Of a stretch of DNA of 64,000 bases, positions 8,126 through 16,524 are shown piece by piece. The DNA comes from an uncultured Anaerolineae bacterium (GTDB lineage: Bacteria > Chloroflexota > Anaerolineae > J036 > Brachytrichaceae), in assembly GCA_938028725.1 (NCBI GenBank), contig CALIMH010000006.1, forward strand, positions 1-64,000, in the 5' to 3' direction. The stretch's first letter is position 1. Each line of letters begins with the position of its first letter. The notes under the pieces are model-generated. The model ran no database searches, was not told the DNA's origin, and saw nothing but the letters and a program-made list of their open reading frames with translations. Position numbers and translations under genes: made by a program.

Positions 8126-9034
8126 ATGCCACCATTTACCAGACTAGCCGGCCTCACGGCGATCTTGTGCCTGCTGTTCACCACAGGCTGCGTAGCTCAA
8201 CAGAATCCTCCGCCGTTCGGTGGGGAATCGCCTGCAGCCGCTCCTGCTGTCCTCGTGCCGGAGCCAGCAGTTGAGAAGCGCATGCCTGACACAGGCCTGC
8301 CCCACACAGACTTGCCTTCTCCTGAACGGCTGGTCGTCCGCGACGCTGATCTCACCATCGTCGTGCGCGACGTAGAGCAAACCATCGCCGACTTATCGCG
8401 CATGGCAACGGAGATGGGTGGCTTCGTCGTCTCCTCTGAGATCAACCGTCTCCCTCGCGGTTTGCAAGGGCAGATAACGCTTTGGGTGGAGGCCAAGCGG
8501 CTGAACGAAGCGCTCGACCGCGTGCACAAGTTGGCAATAGAAGTGCGCAGCGAGAACATCAGCGGCCAGGACGTCACAGCAGAGTATGTTGACCTGGAAG
8601 CTCGCCTGCGCAACTTAGAGGTAGCCGAGCAGCAGCTCCAACGCCTCATGGACCGTGCCAGCAACACCGATGAGGTGCTGAACGTGTACCGTGAGCTAGT
8701 GTCAGTGCGCAGCCAGATTGAGCAACTGCGCGGGCGAATGAATTACCTGAAAGAAGCCACCAGCCTGTCGCGCATCAACGCCGCTATTTTGCAGGACGAG
8801 CTGGCGCGGCCCATCGAAGTGGGTGGTTGGCAGTTTGTTGGTGAGGTGCGCAACGCAGTGGAGGCGTTGATCCAGGCCTTGCAATTTCTGCTGCGAGCTG
8901 CGATTTGGTTGGTCATTGTCGTTGCGCCAACGCTGAGCTTGATCGCGCTCCCATTTGCCGGCCTAGCGTGGCTAGTGCGACGGCGGCTCTCTCGACGCGC
9001 CAGATCGGTTAGCGCTCTCCCTCCCAACGTATGA
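8126..9034 (+). CDS. DUF4349 lipoprotein
   Basis: This is a 302-residue protein with a signal peptide ending in the lipobox LLFTTGC, so it should be a membrane-anchored lipoprotein. A proline-rich linker precedes a DUF4349 domain: VVRDADLTIVVRDVEQTIADL, then GGFVVSSEI, and a coiled coil centred on VDLEARLRNLEVAEQQLQRLM. The C-terminus has one hydrophobic span (WLVIVVAPTLSLIALPFAGLAWL) followed by arginines. The start is set by a strong Shine-Dalgarno sequence (GGAAGGAG). The stop overlaps the glycerate kinase ATG by 4 bases. The family's function is not established. Confidence 0.85.
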   Translation: MPPFTRLAGLTAILCLLFTTGCVAQQNPPPFGGESPAAAPAVLVPEPAVEKRMPDTGLPHTDLPSPERLVVRDADLTIVVRDVEQTIADLSRMATEMGGFVVSSEINRLPRGLQGQITLWVEAKRLNEALDRVHKLAIEVRSENISGQDVTAEYVDLEARLRNLEVAEQQLQRLMDRASNTDEVLNVYRELVSVRSQIEQLRGRMNYLKEATSLSRINAAILQDELARPIEVGGWQFVGEVRNAVEALIQALQFLLRAAIWLVIVVAPTLSLIALPFAGLAWLVRRRLSRRARSVSALPPNV

Positions 9035-10269
9035 GCGCACAAGACAAAATTCGCTGGCGCGCTCACTTGGAGGGTTGGCTTCGCGCAGGACTGCGCGCAG
9101 TGTCGCCGCGCGAAGCTGTGCGCCGCCATGTGCGCTGTGATGGCGCGCAGCTCATTGTCGGCGGGCATGTCCTCGACCTCAGCCACTACCCAGACCGACG
9201 CCTGATCGCAGTTGGCAAGGCCGCGCTCCCCATGGCCCAAGCGGTCATGGAGCAAATCGGCAGCACGTGGACGCGCAAGGTGATTGTCACCCGGCGCGGC
9301 TACACAGCTTCGTTGAGCACAGCAGAACAGGCTGTCCTAACGCCGTTGTTCCAGGACAGCGTATTTATCGAGAGCGGCCACCCCATCCCTGATGAGGACA
9401 GCTTGCGCGCCGGCGAGGCAGTGGCGCAGGCGCTGAAGCACTGTTCGCCGGCAACGCTGGTGATAGCCTGTATCAGCGGTGGGGCATCCGCACTGATGGT
9501 GCTCCCCGTTGAAGGCTACTCGCTGGCAGACATCCAAGCAGCCACCATGCACTTGCTGCAGAGCGGCGCAGACATCTACCAGCTCAATGCCGTGCGCACT
9601 GCGATGGACCAACTCAAAGGTGGAGGGCTGGCGCGCCTGGCGCAGCCGGCGCACGTGGTGGGGCTGCTCCTCAGCGACGTAGTCGGCGACCCCATCGCGG
9701 TGATCGGCAGCGGTCCAACCGCGCTCCCAGGCGTGCCTAACGTCATCGTGGCCAACAACGCCGCTGCTTGTGCGGCCATCGCCGAGGCAGCACAAGCAGC
9801 GGGCATGCAACCGCGCGTGGTCACCACCACACTGCAAGGAGAGGCGCGCGAGGTGGGCCTCCAGATCGCGCAAGCGCTTCTAGCCGCCCCACCCACCAGT
9901 TGCCTGATCTACGGCGGAGAGACCACCGTCACGCTGCGAGGTAGCGGCAAAGGTGGGCGCAATCAGGAGCTGGCCCTAGCAGCAGCGATTGCGCTCGACG
10001 CCCAAAACGCCGCGCCCGGCGATTGCGTCGTCGCTTTCGGCACCGACGGCAGTGACGGGCCCACTGACGTGGCCGGCGCCATTGCATGGCACGACTCCGT
10101 TGCCCGCGCGCGGTCGCTCGCGCTGGATGCTGCCGCTCTACTTCGTCACAACGACAGCTACGCTTTCTTTGCGACTCTTGGCGATCACATTCGCACTGGC
10201 CCCACCGGCACCAATGTAGCCGACGTGATCATTGCTGCTCGCTTCGGTACACTTGCGCACGTCACCTGA
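9031..10269 (+). CDS. Glycerate 2-kinase (MOFRL type)
   Basis: This 412-residue protein matches the glycerate kinase family that phosphorylates D-glycerate, usually at carbon 2. The N-terminal domain has VGKAALPMAQAV and SGHPIPDEDSL, followed by CISGGASALMVLP for ATP binding. The C-terminal MOFRL domain has GGRNQELALAAAIAL and GTDGSDGPTDVAGA. Length is normal for the family. The ATG overlaps the stop of the DUF4349 gene, so translation is probably coupled, although the two functions are not obviously linked. Confidence 0.93.
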   Translation: MSAQDKIRWRAHLEGWLRAGLRAVSPREAVRRHVRCDGAQLIVGGHVLDLSHYPDRRLIAVGKAALPMAQAVMEQIGSTWTRKVIVTRRGYTASLSTAEQAVLTPLFQDSVFIESGHPIPDEDSLRAGEAVAQALKHCSPATLVIACISGGASALMVLPVEGYSLADIQAATMHLLQSGADIYQLNAVRTAMDQLKGGGLARLAQPAHVVGLLLSDVVGDPIAVIGSGPTALPGVPNVIVANNAAACAAIAEAAQAAGMQPRVVTTTLQGEAREVGLQIAQALLAAPPTSCLIYGGETTVTLRGSGKGGRNQELALAAAIALDAQNAAPGDCVVAFGTDGSDGPTDVAGAIAWHDSVARARSLALDAAALLRHNDSYAFFATLGDHIRTGPTGTNVADVIIAARFGTLAHVT

Positions 10270-10297
10270 GCGCACGAAAGCGTAAAATCTCCATCGC

Positions 10298-10825
10298 ATG
10301 CCATATACCCCCATCGTCGCCACGTTGGGCTATGTGCTTTCGGCCGACCACCAGCATGTGCTGATGATCCATCGCAATGCACGCCCAGACGACCCCGCCT
10401 GGGGCAAGTACAACGGCCTTGGCGGCAAGATGGACGCCGGAGAAGACGTGGCAGAGTGTATGCGTCGAGAGCTGCGCGAAGAAGCAGGCATCGAGGCGCA
10501 TCACATGCAACTGCGCGGTGTGGTGAGCTGGCCCGGTTTCGGCAAAGGCGGAGAGGACTGGTTGGGCTTCATTTTCCTCATCACATCATGGAGCGGCACT
10601 CCCCTGGCGCGCAATCACGAAGGCGAGCTGAGCTGGGTGCCTTTGCAACGGTTGCTCGATGCCTGTCATCCGGATTTAGAGGCCCGTCGCCGAGCCAATC
10701 TGCCCCTCTGGCCTGGGGACGTGCATTTTGTCCCGTTAGTCTTTGACGCAAACCCAAGCGTGTTCTACGGTGTGATGCCCTACCGCGATGGCACGCCGGC
10801 GGGGTGGTCGTTCACCCGCTTCTGA
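10298..10825 (+). CDS. Nudix hydrolase, MutT/8-oxo-dGTPase-like
   Basis: This is a 175-residue protein with a complete Nudix box (GGKMDAGEDVAECMRRELREEAG, quoted here as GGKMDAGEDV...RRELREEAG) that supplies the Mg-binding glutamates. The N-terminus (VATLGYVLSADHQHVLMIHR, then GKYNGLGGK) and the C-terminal FYGVMPYRDGTPAGWSF resemble 8-oxo-dGTP diphosphatases. Members clean oxidised nucleotides from the pool or hydrolyse related diphosphates. A TAAAAT hexamer ends 9 bases before the ATG. It is followed by the element-plus-hairpin at 10839-10920, which belongs to the opposite strand. Confidence 0.9.
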   Translation: MPYTPIVATLGYVLSADHQHVLMIHRNARPDDPAWGKYNGLGGKMDAGEDVAECMRRELREEAGIEAHHMQLRGVVSWPGFGKGGEDWLGFIFLITSWSGTPLARNHEGELSWVPLQRLLDACHPDLEARRRANLPLWPGDVHFVPLVFDANPSVFYGVMPYRDGTPAGWSFTRF

Positions 10826-10838
10826 GCGCTTTGGGGCC

Positions 10839-10880
10839 AAAAGCGAGCGTCCCAGCATGCCAAAGGATGCTGGGACGCTC
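10839..10880 (-). terminator. Terminator hairpin of repeat element copy 1
   Basis: A 14-bp perfect inverted repeat (GAGCGTCCCAGCAT and ATGCTGGGACGCTC, loop of 8) is followed on the minus strand by GCTTTT. It ends the transcript of the 68-residue gene and may also end the convergent Nudix transcript. Confidence 0.8.
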
Positions 10881-10920
10881 ACCACCCGAGAATCCAACCC
10901 CTTGGACGGGAGGACGCTAG
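10881..10920 (-). repeat. Conserved element, copy 1 (next to hairpin)
   Basis: On the plus strand, the 20 bases at 10881-10900 (ACCACCCGAG AATCCAACCC) are identical to 11565-11584. A second shared block, AGGACGC, follows 10 bases later (13 in the other copy). In both copies the 20-base block directly adjoins a terminator hairpin of unrelated sequence. This copy lies between the stop of the 68-residue gene and its terminator. Confidence 0.75.
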
Positions 10921-10932
10921 TGCTCTCTCTAA

Positions 10933-11139
10933 TTAGGCTCGTGACGCCAGCGCCACACCAGCCTCAGCCTGACGTGTGGAGCGGCGCTGTCCGAGCCATG
11001 CGCTCAACCGATTGGCCAGCTGCTCACGCAGGCTCGGCGCCAGCACCATCGCACGGCGATACGCCGCCTGCTTCTCAGCTGCAGCCACCATCTCGCGGTA
11101 GCGCATCTCTGCAAACAAAAGACGATCGTAGGTCAACAT
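10933..11139 (-). CDS. Small hypothetical protein, 68 residues
   Basis: The ORF begins MLTYDRLLFAEMRYREMVAAAE and is preceded by a strong Shine-Dalgarno sequence (AAGGAGGG, 6 bases before the ATG), which argues that it is real. The protein is predicted to be mostly helical and charged, with no signal peptide or membrane span and with a basic C-terminal half (WLGQRRSTRQ). I do not recognise a domain. It is flanked upstream by a GAAAAGTTGAC palindrome and downstream by the conserved element with its terminator, which together look like a single-gene transcription unit. Confidence 0.65.
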   Translation of the reverse strand: MLTYDRLLFAEMRYREMVAAAEKQAAYRRAMVLAPSLREQLANRLSAWLGQRRSTRQAEAGVALASRA

Positions 11140-11200
11140 GTCATTCCCTCCTTGCGAGCCTTCTACAGCTCACGCCCATAACATACGCCGAAGCCATGGG

Positions 11201-11217
11201 GAAAAGTTGACCTTTTC
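11201..11217. promoter_or_regulatory. GAAAAGTTGAC inverted repeat, copy 1
   Basis: The sequence GAAAAGTTGACCTTTTC is an inverted repeat (GAAAAG / CTTTTC) 62 bases upstream of the 68-residue gene. The same half-site occurs at 11679. It may be an operator; the binding protein is unknown. Confidence 0.45.
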
Positions 11218-11519
11218 TGCCAAATGCGCATGCCACCTCTGCTTGTCAAGCACCTGTCAAGTTGGTGAGAGCACTGCGATGTGTTGGCGCTTGCAGCCAG
11301 CACAGCATCCTTCTTTCTCAACGCGCACTAATCAACCAAGCCATGAGAGGCGTGCTGCTGTGGACACGAGCGCGCCTTGCCACCAGCATTCAGCTTCGTC
11401 TCAGTTTTTCGCTTGCTTGTCTCATACGGCGACTCGTTCGCACGCCGCAAGCGCGCCAGCCTCACCCACAGCGCGGGGACAGCTCGGTGTGCTTCACTGC
11501 CAACCCCCAGCACCGCCCA

Positions 11520-11564
11520 GAAAAAGCCAACTCCCCAACGCTTGCCCATCACGTTGGGGAGTTG
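11520..11564 (-). terminator. Terminator hairpin of repeat element copy 2
   Basis: A 13-bp perfect inverted repeat (CAACTCCCCAACG and CGTTGGGGAGTTG, loop of 11) is followed on the minus strand by GCTTTTTC. The hairpin sequence differs from copy 1 but its place beside the conserved 20-base block is the same. Confidence 0.78.
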
Positions 11565-11604
11565 ACCACCCGAGAATCCAACCCGGAGGGACCCAGGAGG
11601 ACGC
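11565..11604 (-). repeat. Conserved element, copy 2 (next to hairpin)
   Basis: The 20 bases at 11565-11584 are identical to 10881-10900, followed by the shared AGGACGC at 11598. Unlike copy 1, no convincing gene precedes it on the minus strand; only about 75 bases separate it from the palindrome at 11679. Confidence 0.72.
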
Positions 11605-11621
11605 CAGTTATCGGAACCGAG

Positions 11622-11647
11622 AAGCGAGTTGCTTGCTCGCTTTTTTG
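11622..11647 (+). terminator. Plus-strand intrinsic terminator
   Basis: A 7-bp stem (AAGCGAG / CTCGCTT, loop of 7) runs into TTTTTT. It could end plus-strand transcription coming from the Nudix gene, or attenuate transcription before the STAND regulator. Confidence 0.65.
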
Positions 11648-11678
11648 TTCGCCTCCTATCGTATTTCAAGGCTGCTCG

Positions 11679-11694
11679 GAAAAGTTGACTTTTC
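11679..11694. promoter_or_regulatory. GAAAAGTTGAC inverted repeat, copy 2
   Basis: GAAAAGTTGACTTTTC is palindromic (7-bp arms around TG). It shares GGAAAAGTTGAC with the copy at 11201. It lies 113 bases before the STAND gene and 75 bases before element copy 2 on the minus strand. Confidence 0.45.
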
Positions 11695-11806
11695 TTGACA
11701 GAAAACTTGTCATCTCACGCGTCGCGGAGAGGTTATCAAGTGGTGGTTGCAGTACAATTTGCAGTGATGGCAGCGATTTATGTCACGTAATTGAGGTTTA
11801 TCTCTC

Positions 11807-14299
11807 ATGGTGCGCTCATCTTCAAACGGCCAGGTTGGTCAAACACCCACCTTTGGTGAGACGCTGCGGCGGCTGCGCCGCCGGGCCGGCCTCACCCAAC
11901 GTGAGCTGGGCCTAGCGGTGGGCTACTCCGAGGCCCATATCGCTCGCCTGGAAAGCAACCAGCGCACCCCTGATCCGGATAGCGTGCGCGAGAACTTTGT
12001 CAAAGCGCTGCGCATTGCCAACACCCCAGAGGCGGAACAGCTCATTGCCCTAGCAAAGGCTGCCAAAGCTAAAGCTCAAGCCCATCGCGAGCGCACGCTC
12101 GCTGAGGCCGGCTTTGCCAACGCCGAACCCCACCCCCCTCAAACCAATCTGCTGCCTTCGCTCACTCCTTTTATTGGCCGTGCGAGTGACTTAGCAGCAG
12201 TGAAGCAGTTGTTGCGCGACCATCGCCTGCTCACCATCATCGGCGCAGGCGGCGTAGGTAAGACAAGGCTAACCATGCAGGTGGCACAAGAGCTGACCGG
12301 CGAATACGCCCATGGTGTCTGGATGGTCGAGCTAGCCACCCTCACCGATCCCTTGCTTATCACCGACACCATCGCCACGGCGCTGGGGCTGCGTCCTACC
12401 GGCGAGGCCACGTTCAACATCTTAGCGGATTTTTTGCGCAATCGGCATCTTCTGCTCGTGTTCGATGGTTGCGACCGCATGATCTGGCAGGTGGCCGAAG
12501 TGGTTGTGTCACTGCTGCGCTACTGTCCCAAGCTCACGTGCTTGGTTACCAGCCGCGAAGTGCTCAATGTGCCGGGCGAGATCGTCTATCGGCTGGAAGG
12601 GCTGCCGATCGAGGACGCAGTGAAACTTTTTTTGGCGAGCGCATCCGCCGCACGCCAAGACTTTGAGCTGGGGCCCGGAGACTACGAAATCGTGACCAGC
12701 ATCTGCCAGCAATTGGATGGGCTTCCCCTGGCACTGGAATTGGCTGCCTCGCGCGTGCGTGGGCTGACCGTGGCACAAATCGCGGAACGCCTTGCCGACC
12801 GATTTCAGTTGCTCTCAGGTGGCGCGCGCGCAGCCCTCCCCCACCACCAAACGCTGCGCGCGACCATCGACTGGAGCTACGACTTGCTCAGTGAGCCGGA
12901 ACGCGTGTTGTTGCGCCGTCTGGCGGTCTTTGCCGGCGATTGGACGTTAGAAGCCGCTGAGGCTGTCTGCAGCGACACCCCCTCTTCACCTAGAGCCGGT
13001 GATGAGCCGCAATTGGAATCCAGCCACATTTTGGATTTGCTTGTGCAGCTTATCAACAAGTCGTTTGTGTTGGACGATGGCTCAGGGCGCTATCGCCTCA
13101 CCGAGACCTTGCGCCAATATGCGCTGGAGCGCTTGGAGCAAGCCCATGAGCGCGAGTTCTTCACCGACCGGCATCTCCACTATTACTTTGAGCTGAGCGA
13201 GCGCATCACCCCCCACCTGGGCACCCCTGAGCAGCGCAAATGGCTGCTGCTGTTCGAGAAGGAGAAGACCAACTTTCGCGCCGCGCTCAGCCGCTTGGCT
13301 GAAAGCCGCGAGCTGAAGCTGCTGGAGCGCAGATGGAACGGCTTACACGCCTTTTGGTCACGGCGTGGCTACTGGGCAGAAGGTGTGCGTTGGCTGTGCT
13401 TCCTCGCTGACCATAGTCCTGCCCCGTGGCTACGCACCGAGGCGCTACTCGGCGCAGCTTATCTGTTCTGGCGCATGGGCGACTACGACCGCATGCTCAG
13501 CTACACCCAACTGGGTAGCGAGGCCGCCCAGCGCCTTGGGAATGTGCAGTTGATCGTCAAATCCCATTTGTTGCGCGGCATCGCAGCCGAACCCTATGAG
13601 AAAGCGCGCGAAGTGCTGGAGGCCGGCCTGAAACTGGCCACCCAAGCCCAATTGCACGAGGAAGCCGCCGGCTTGCTGATGTGGCTGGGCAAACACACGC
13701 GCGTCCAGAAGAAGGACCTGGAAGAGAGCAAACGCTTCTACCAAGAGGGGCTGGCTATCGCACGCGCGATCCGCGACAGCTACCGCGAGATCGCCTGTAT
13801 CGGAGAGCTGGGGCTGGTGGACTTCGAAGAAGGGAACTACACCAGCGCCCGCGCGGCTATCGAGCAGTGCGTCCAATTCATGCGCGACATGGGCGACCTC
13901 ACCGGCCTTGCCGACTGGCTGATGCCGCTCAGCATGATCGCGTTCTATCAGGACGACCTGCCGACGGTGCGCGCGGTGCTGCGCGAAGGGTTGGAGTTGC
14001 GCCAGCGCTTCGGTAGCGGCGAGCATCTGCCCCACTTCCTTGTGCTTGCCGGCAGCCTCGCCCACTTCGATGGCCACTTGGAGCAAGCGGTGCGACTGCT
14101 TTCCCAAGCCTCACGTTTGCGCGAGAGCTTGACCATGCACAACCGCCTTGAGCCGCTGCGCTACCGCGAGCTGCACAAGCGGCTTTCTGCTGTGCGAAAA
14201 GCGCTCACCTCCGACGAGGCCTTTGAGCGTGCTTGGCACGAGGGCCAAGCCATGCCAACCCAACAAGCCATAGACGAGGCGCTGCGCTTGTGTGGCTAG
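11807..14299 (+). CDS. XRE-type HTH / STAND ATPase / TPR regulator
   Basis: This is an 830-residue protein. Residues 15-75 form an XRE-like HTH (LRRLRRRAGLTQRELGLAVG, then HIARLESNQRTPDP). Residues about 120-400 form an NB-ARC-type STAND ATPase with Walker A GAGGVGKTRLTMQ, Walker B LLLVFDGCD, and GLPLALELAASRVRGL. A winged helix follows (LRATIDWSYDLLSEPERVLLRR). The C-terminal 370 residues are TPR-like helical repeats. This architecture is common in Chloroflexota and Actinobacteria, where signal binding to the repeats is thought to switch ATP-dependent oligomerisation and so control transcription. No target genes are evident beyond the flanking palindromes and small gene. Confidence 0.9.
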   Translation: MVRSSSNGQVGQTPTFGETLRRLRRRAGLTQRELGLAVGYSEAHIARLESNQRTPDPDSVRENFVKALRIANTPEAEQLIALAKAAKAKAQAHRERTLAEAGFANAEPHPPQTNLLPSLTPFIGRASDLAAVKQLLRDHRLLTIIGAGGVGKTRLTMQVAQELTGEYAHGVWMVELATLTDPLLITDTIATALGLRPTGEATFNILADFLRNRHLLLVFDGCDRMIWQVAEVVVSLLRYCPKLTCLVTSREVLNVPGEIVYRLEGLPIEDAVKLFLASASAARQDFELGPGDYEIVTSICQQLDGLPLALELAASRVRGLTVAQIAERLADRFQLLSGGARAALPHHQTLRATIDWSYDLLSEPERVLLRRLAVFAGDWTLEAAEAVCSDTPSSPRAGDEPQLESSHILDLLVQLINKSFVLDDGSGRYRLTETLRQYALERLEQAHEREFFTDRHLHYYFELSERITPHLGTPEQRKWLLLFEKEKTNFRAALSRLAESRELKLLERRWNGLHAFWSRRGYWAEGVRWLCFLADHSPAPWLRTEALLGAAYLFWRMGDYDRMLSYTQLGSEAAQRLGNVQLIVKSHLLRGIAAEPYEKAREVLEAGLKLATQAQLHEEAAGLLMWLGKHTRVQKKDLEESKRFYQEGLAIARAIRDSYREIACIGELGLVDFEEGNYTSARAAIEQCVQFMRDMGDLTGLADWLMPLSMIAFYQDDLPTVRAVLREGLELRQRFGSGEHLPHFLVLAGSLAHFDGHLEQAVRLLSQASRLRESLTMHNRLEPLRYRELHKRLSAVRKALTSDEAFERAWHEGQAMPTQQAIDEALRLCG

Positions 14300-14361
14300 A
14301 CGCTGGGCAGCTCTCGGCACGCCGTGCAACTCTCTCACCAATGCGATAATCCCTTCTCGCT

Positions 14362-15270
14362 ATGGCTTCGTTGCGCGAGACGCTGGCGCGCACTCGCCAA
14401 AGCTTCTTCGGCAAGGTGCAAGCCTTGCTGGGTCAGTCCAACATCACGGCGGACACCTGGGACACGCTGGAGACACTGCTACTGCAAGCAGATGTTGGTG
14501 TCGCCACCTCCACCAAGCTGTTAGAGCGACTTCACCAACGCGCCAAAGCTGAAGGCATTGTCCGCGCCGAGCGGCTACACGAAGTGTTCAAGCACGAGCT
14601 GCGCGCGCTGTTGGAGTCGCCGCCACATGCTACCCCACCCTCGTGGGAGAAAACGCGACTGCTTGAGGTGATCCTCGTTGTCGGCGTGAACGGGAGCGGC
14701 AAGACCACCAGCATCGCCAAGCTGGCGCATTGGTATCAGCAGCGTGGGCGAAAGGTGTTGCTGGCCGCCTGTGACACATTCCGCGCCGCGGCTGTGGATC
14801 AACTGCAAATCTGGGGCGAACGCATCGGCGTGCCCGTGATCGCCGGCCCTCCCAACGGCGACCCCGGAGCCGTCGCCTTCGATGCAGTGCAAGCTGCCTT
14901 CGCCCGTAAAGCCGATCTGCTGATCGTGGACACTGCCGGCCGACTCCACACACGCCACAATCTGATGCAAGAGCTGCGCAAAGTGCACGGCGTACTGCGC
15001 CGCGCCGTCCACGAAGCCCCGCATCACACCCTGCTCGTGATCGATGCCACCAATGGCCAAAACGCCGTTGCTCAAGCGCGTGGCTTCACCGAGGCGGTCG
15101 GCGTGACCGGCGTCATCCTCACCAAACTCGACGGCACGCCTAAAGGTGGCGTCGCGTTTGCCATTGCGGGCGAGTTGGGAATCCCGATCCATTTCATCGG
15201 TGTGGGAGAGCAGATAGAGGACCTGGAGCCGTTCGACGCCGCAGCGTTTGTCGAGAGCTTGTTTGAGTGA
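14362..15270 (+). CDS. ftsY: Signal recognition particle receptor
   Basis: This 302-residue SRP GTPase docks ribosome-SRP complexes at the membrane. It lacks the long acidic A domain and consists of the N (four-helix) domain plus the G domain. G1 is [10 protein letters not shown], followed by [11 protein letters not shown] (insertion box), DTAGRLHTR (G3) and [10 protein letters not shown] (G4/closing). The GATAAT hexamer at 14345-14350 ends 11 bases before the ATG. Its RNA partner (SRP RNA) is encoded at 40.6 kb; ffh is not in the window. Confidence 0.96.
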   Translation: MASLRETLARTRQSFFGKVQALLGQSNITADTWDTLETLLLQADVGVATSTKLLERLHQRAKAEGIVRAERLHEVFKHELRALLESPPHATPPSWEKTRLLEVILVVGVNGSGKTTSIAKLAHWYQQRGRKVLLAACDTFRAAAVDQLQIWGERIGVPVIAGPPNGDPGAVAFDAVQAAFARKADLLIVDTAGRLHTRHNLMQELRKVHGVLRRAVHEAPHHTLLVIDATNGQNAVAQARGFTEAVGVTGVILTKLDGTPKGGVAFAIAGELGIPIHFIGVGEQIEDLEPFDAAAFVESLFE

Positions 15271-15323
15271 GCACTAGCTGATCGCTGGGGTGTACATCAG
15301 CAAACCATGTCATCATCAGCGAT

Positions 15324-16511
15324 ATGAAACTGCCCAGGATGGCCTACGCAGTGGGGCTGTTGCTGTGGAGCGCAATCGCGTTTGGGATGGGGCTTAGCCT
15401 GCAAGCTTGGCTGCCCCTGCGGACGGAGACGTCAGCGGTGCCAACGCCATCCGTAGTGCAACAGCAACTTCACCCGCTGTTGGACGAGGCTTGGCAATTG
15501 ATTGAGACCCACGCGCTGGTGGAACTACCGCCAACCACGTCGTTGGAGCATGGTGCCATTCGTGGCCTCGTGTCGTCCATCGGCGACCCACATGCCCAGT
15601 TCAATGAACCTGCCCAAGACCACCTTGTGCGGGGGCACTTACGCGGCAGCTTTGGCGGCATCGGCGTGCGCTTCGTCTTGAACGACGCAGGGCAAATCGT
15701 GCTCACCCCGCTGGCTAATGGTCCGGCTGCGCGCGCCGGTGTGCAGAACGGAGACATCCTGCTAAGCGTGGACGGCAAAGCGCTACCTTCCCCTGCGCGA
15801 CTGGAGGACGCTGCCGGCTTGCAGGGTGAGGTGGGCAGCACTGTCACCATCGAGGTGAGCCGCAACGCGCAGCGCCTTCAGTTCTGGATCACCCGCGAGC
15901 TGATCCGCATCCCCTCAGTCGAGTGGGAATTAACGGGTGACGGGCAGCGCGTAGGTTGGGTACGCATTCACCAGTTCACCGAGCAAACAGCGAGCGAACT
16001 ACAGGAGACACTGCGCGCGCTGAAGCAACACAACACGACAGCCTACATCCTTGACTTGCGTGACAACAGCGGCGGCCTGTTGGACGCCGCCGTAGAGGTG
16101 GCGAGCCAGTTCATCCCGGAGGGCGTGATCGCCATTGAGCAAAGCCGTGGGCAAGCCGAGCAAATTTTCCACGTCAAGCGCCGCGAGTCGAGGCTGGGGC
16201 TAGATAAGCCGTTGGTCGTGCTGGTCAACCAACAAACTGCTAGCGCGGCGGAGATTGTTGCTAGCGCCATTCAGCATCATCGGCGCGGGCGCTTGGTCGG
16301 CACACGCACCTTTGGCAAAGGCTCAGTGCAGCGCCTGTTTGCGCTCAGCGATGGCTCTTCGTTGCGCCTCACCACCTCGCGCTGGCTGACAGCCGGCCGA
16401 CAGACACTTGACCAGCGCGGTCTGATGCCAGACGTCGAAGTAGAAGAAGCGAGTGAACAATTGCGTGCAGCGATTCGCCTCCTCTCAGAGGCCGTTGCAC
16501 AATCCCGTTGA
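15324..16511 (+). CDS. S41 carboxy-terminal processing peptidase (CtpA-like)
   Basis: This is a 395-residue protein with an N-terminal membrane anchor (VGLLLWSAIAFGMGLSL), a PDZ domain (VRFVLNDAGQIVLTPLANG, ARAGVQNGDILLSVDG) and an S41 serine peptidase domain. The catalytic serine is in QQTASAAEIVASAI and the lysine in RTFGKGSVQRL. Such enzymes trim C-termini of envelope proteins. It is followed 13 bases later by a paralogue with the same layout, so the pair arose by tandem duplication and has diverged strongly. Confidence 0.9.
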   Translation: MKLPRMAYAVGLLLWSAIAFGMGLSLQAWLPLRTETSAVPTPSVVQQQLHPLLDEAWQLIETHALVELPPTTSLEHGAIRGLVSSIGDPHAQFNEPAQDHLVRGHLRGSFGGIGVRFVLNDAGQIVLTPLANGPAARAGVQNGDILLSVDGKALPSPARLEDAAGLQGEVGSTVTIEVSRNAQRLQFWITRELIRIPSVEWELTGDGQRVGWVRIHQFTEQTASELQETLRALKQHNTTAYILDLRDNSGGLLDAAVEVASQFIPEGVIAIEQSRGQAEQIFHVKRRESRLGLDKPLVVLVNQQTASAAEIVASAIQHHRRGRLVGTRTFGKGSVQRLFALSDGSSLRLTTSRWLTAGRQTLDQRGLMPDVEVEEASEQLRAAIRLLSEAVAQSR

Positions 16512-16524
16512 TCTTGGAGGAGCT

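Larger units (their letters stand above)
11140..11806. other. 667-base intergenic region
   Basis: No convincing gene is seen here. From left to right it holds a GAAAAGTTGAC palindrome (11201-11217), a stretch with nothing recognised (about 11220-11515), the minus-strand hairpin and conserved element copy 2 (11520-11604), a plus-strand terminator (11622-11647), a second palindrome (11679-11694), and a TACAAT hexamer (11753-11758) that may serve the STAND gene. Confidence 0.6.

Noticed and set aside
10881-10920. T-box riboswitch, suggested by GGGTGG before a terminator on the minus strand
   Set aside because: The following ACCGCG, the specifier stem and any downstream synthetase or amino-acid gene are missing, and copy 1 lies at the end, not the start, of a transcript.
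11328-11669. 113-residue minus-strand reading frame across repeat element copy 2
   Set aside because: It runs through the terminator hairpin and conserved block, has odd composition and no ribosome site; the DNA structure explains the region better.
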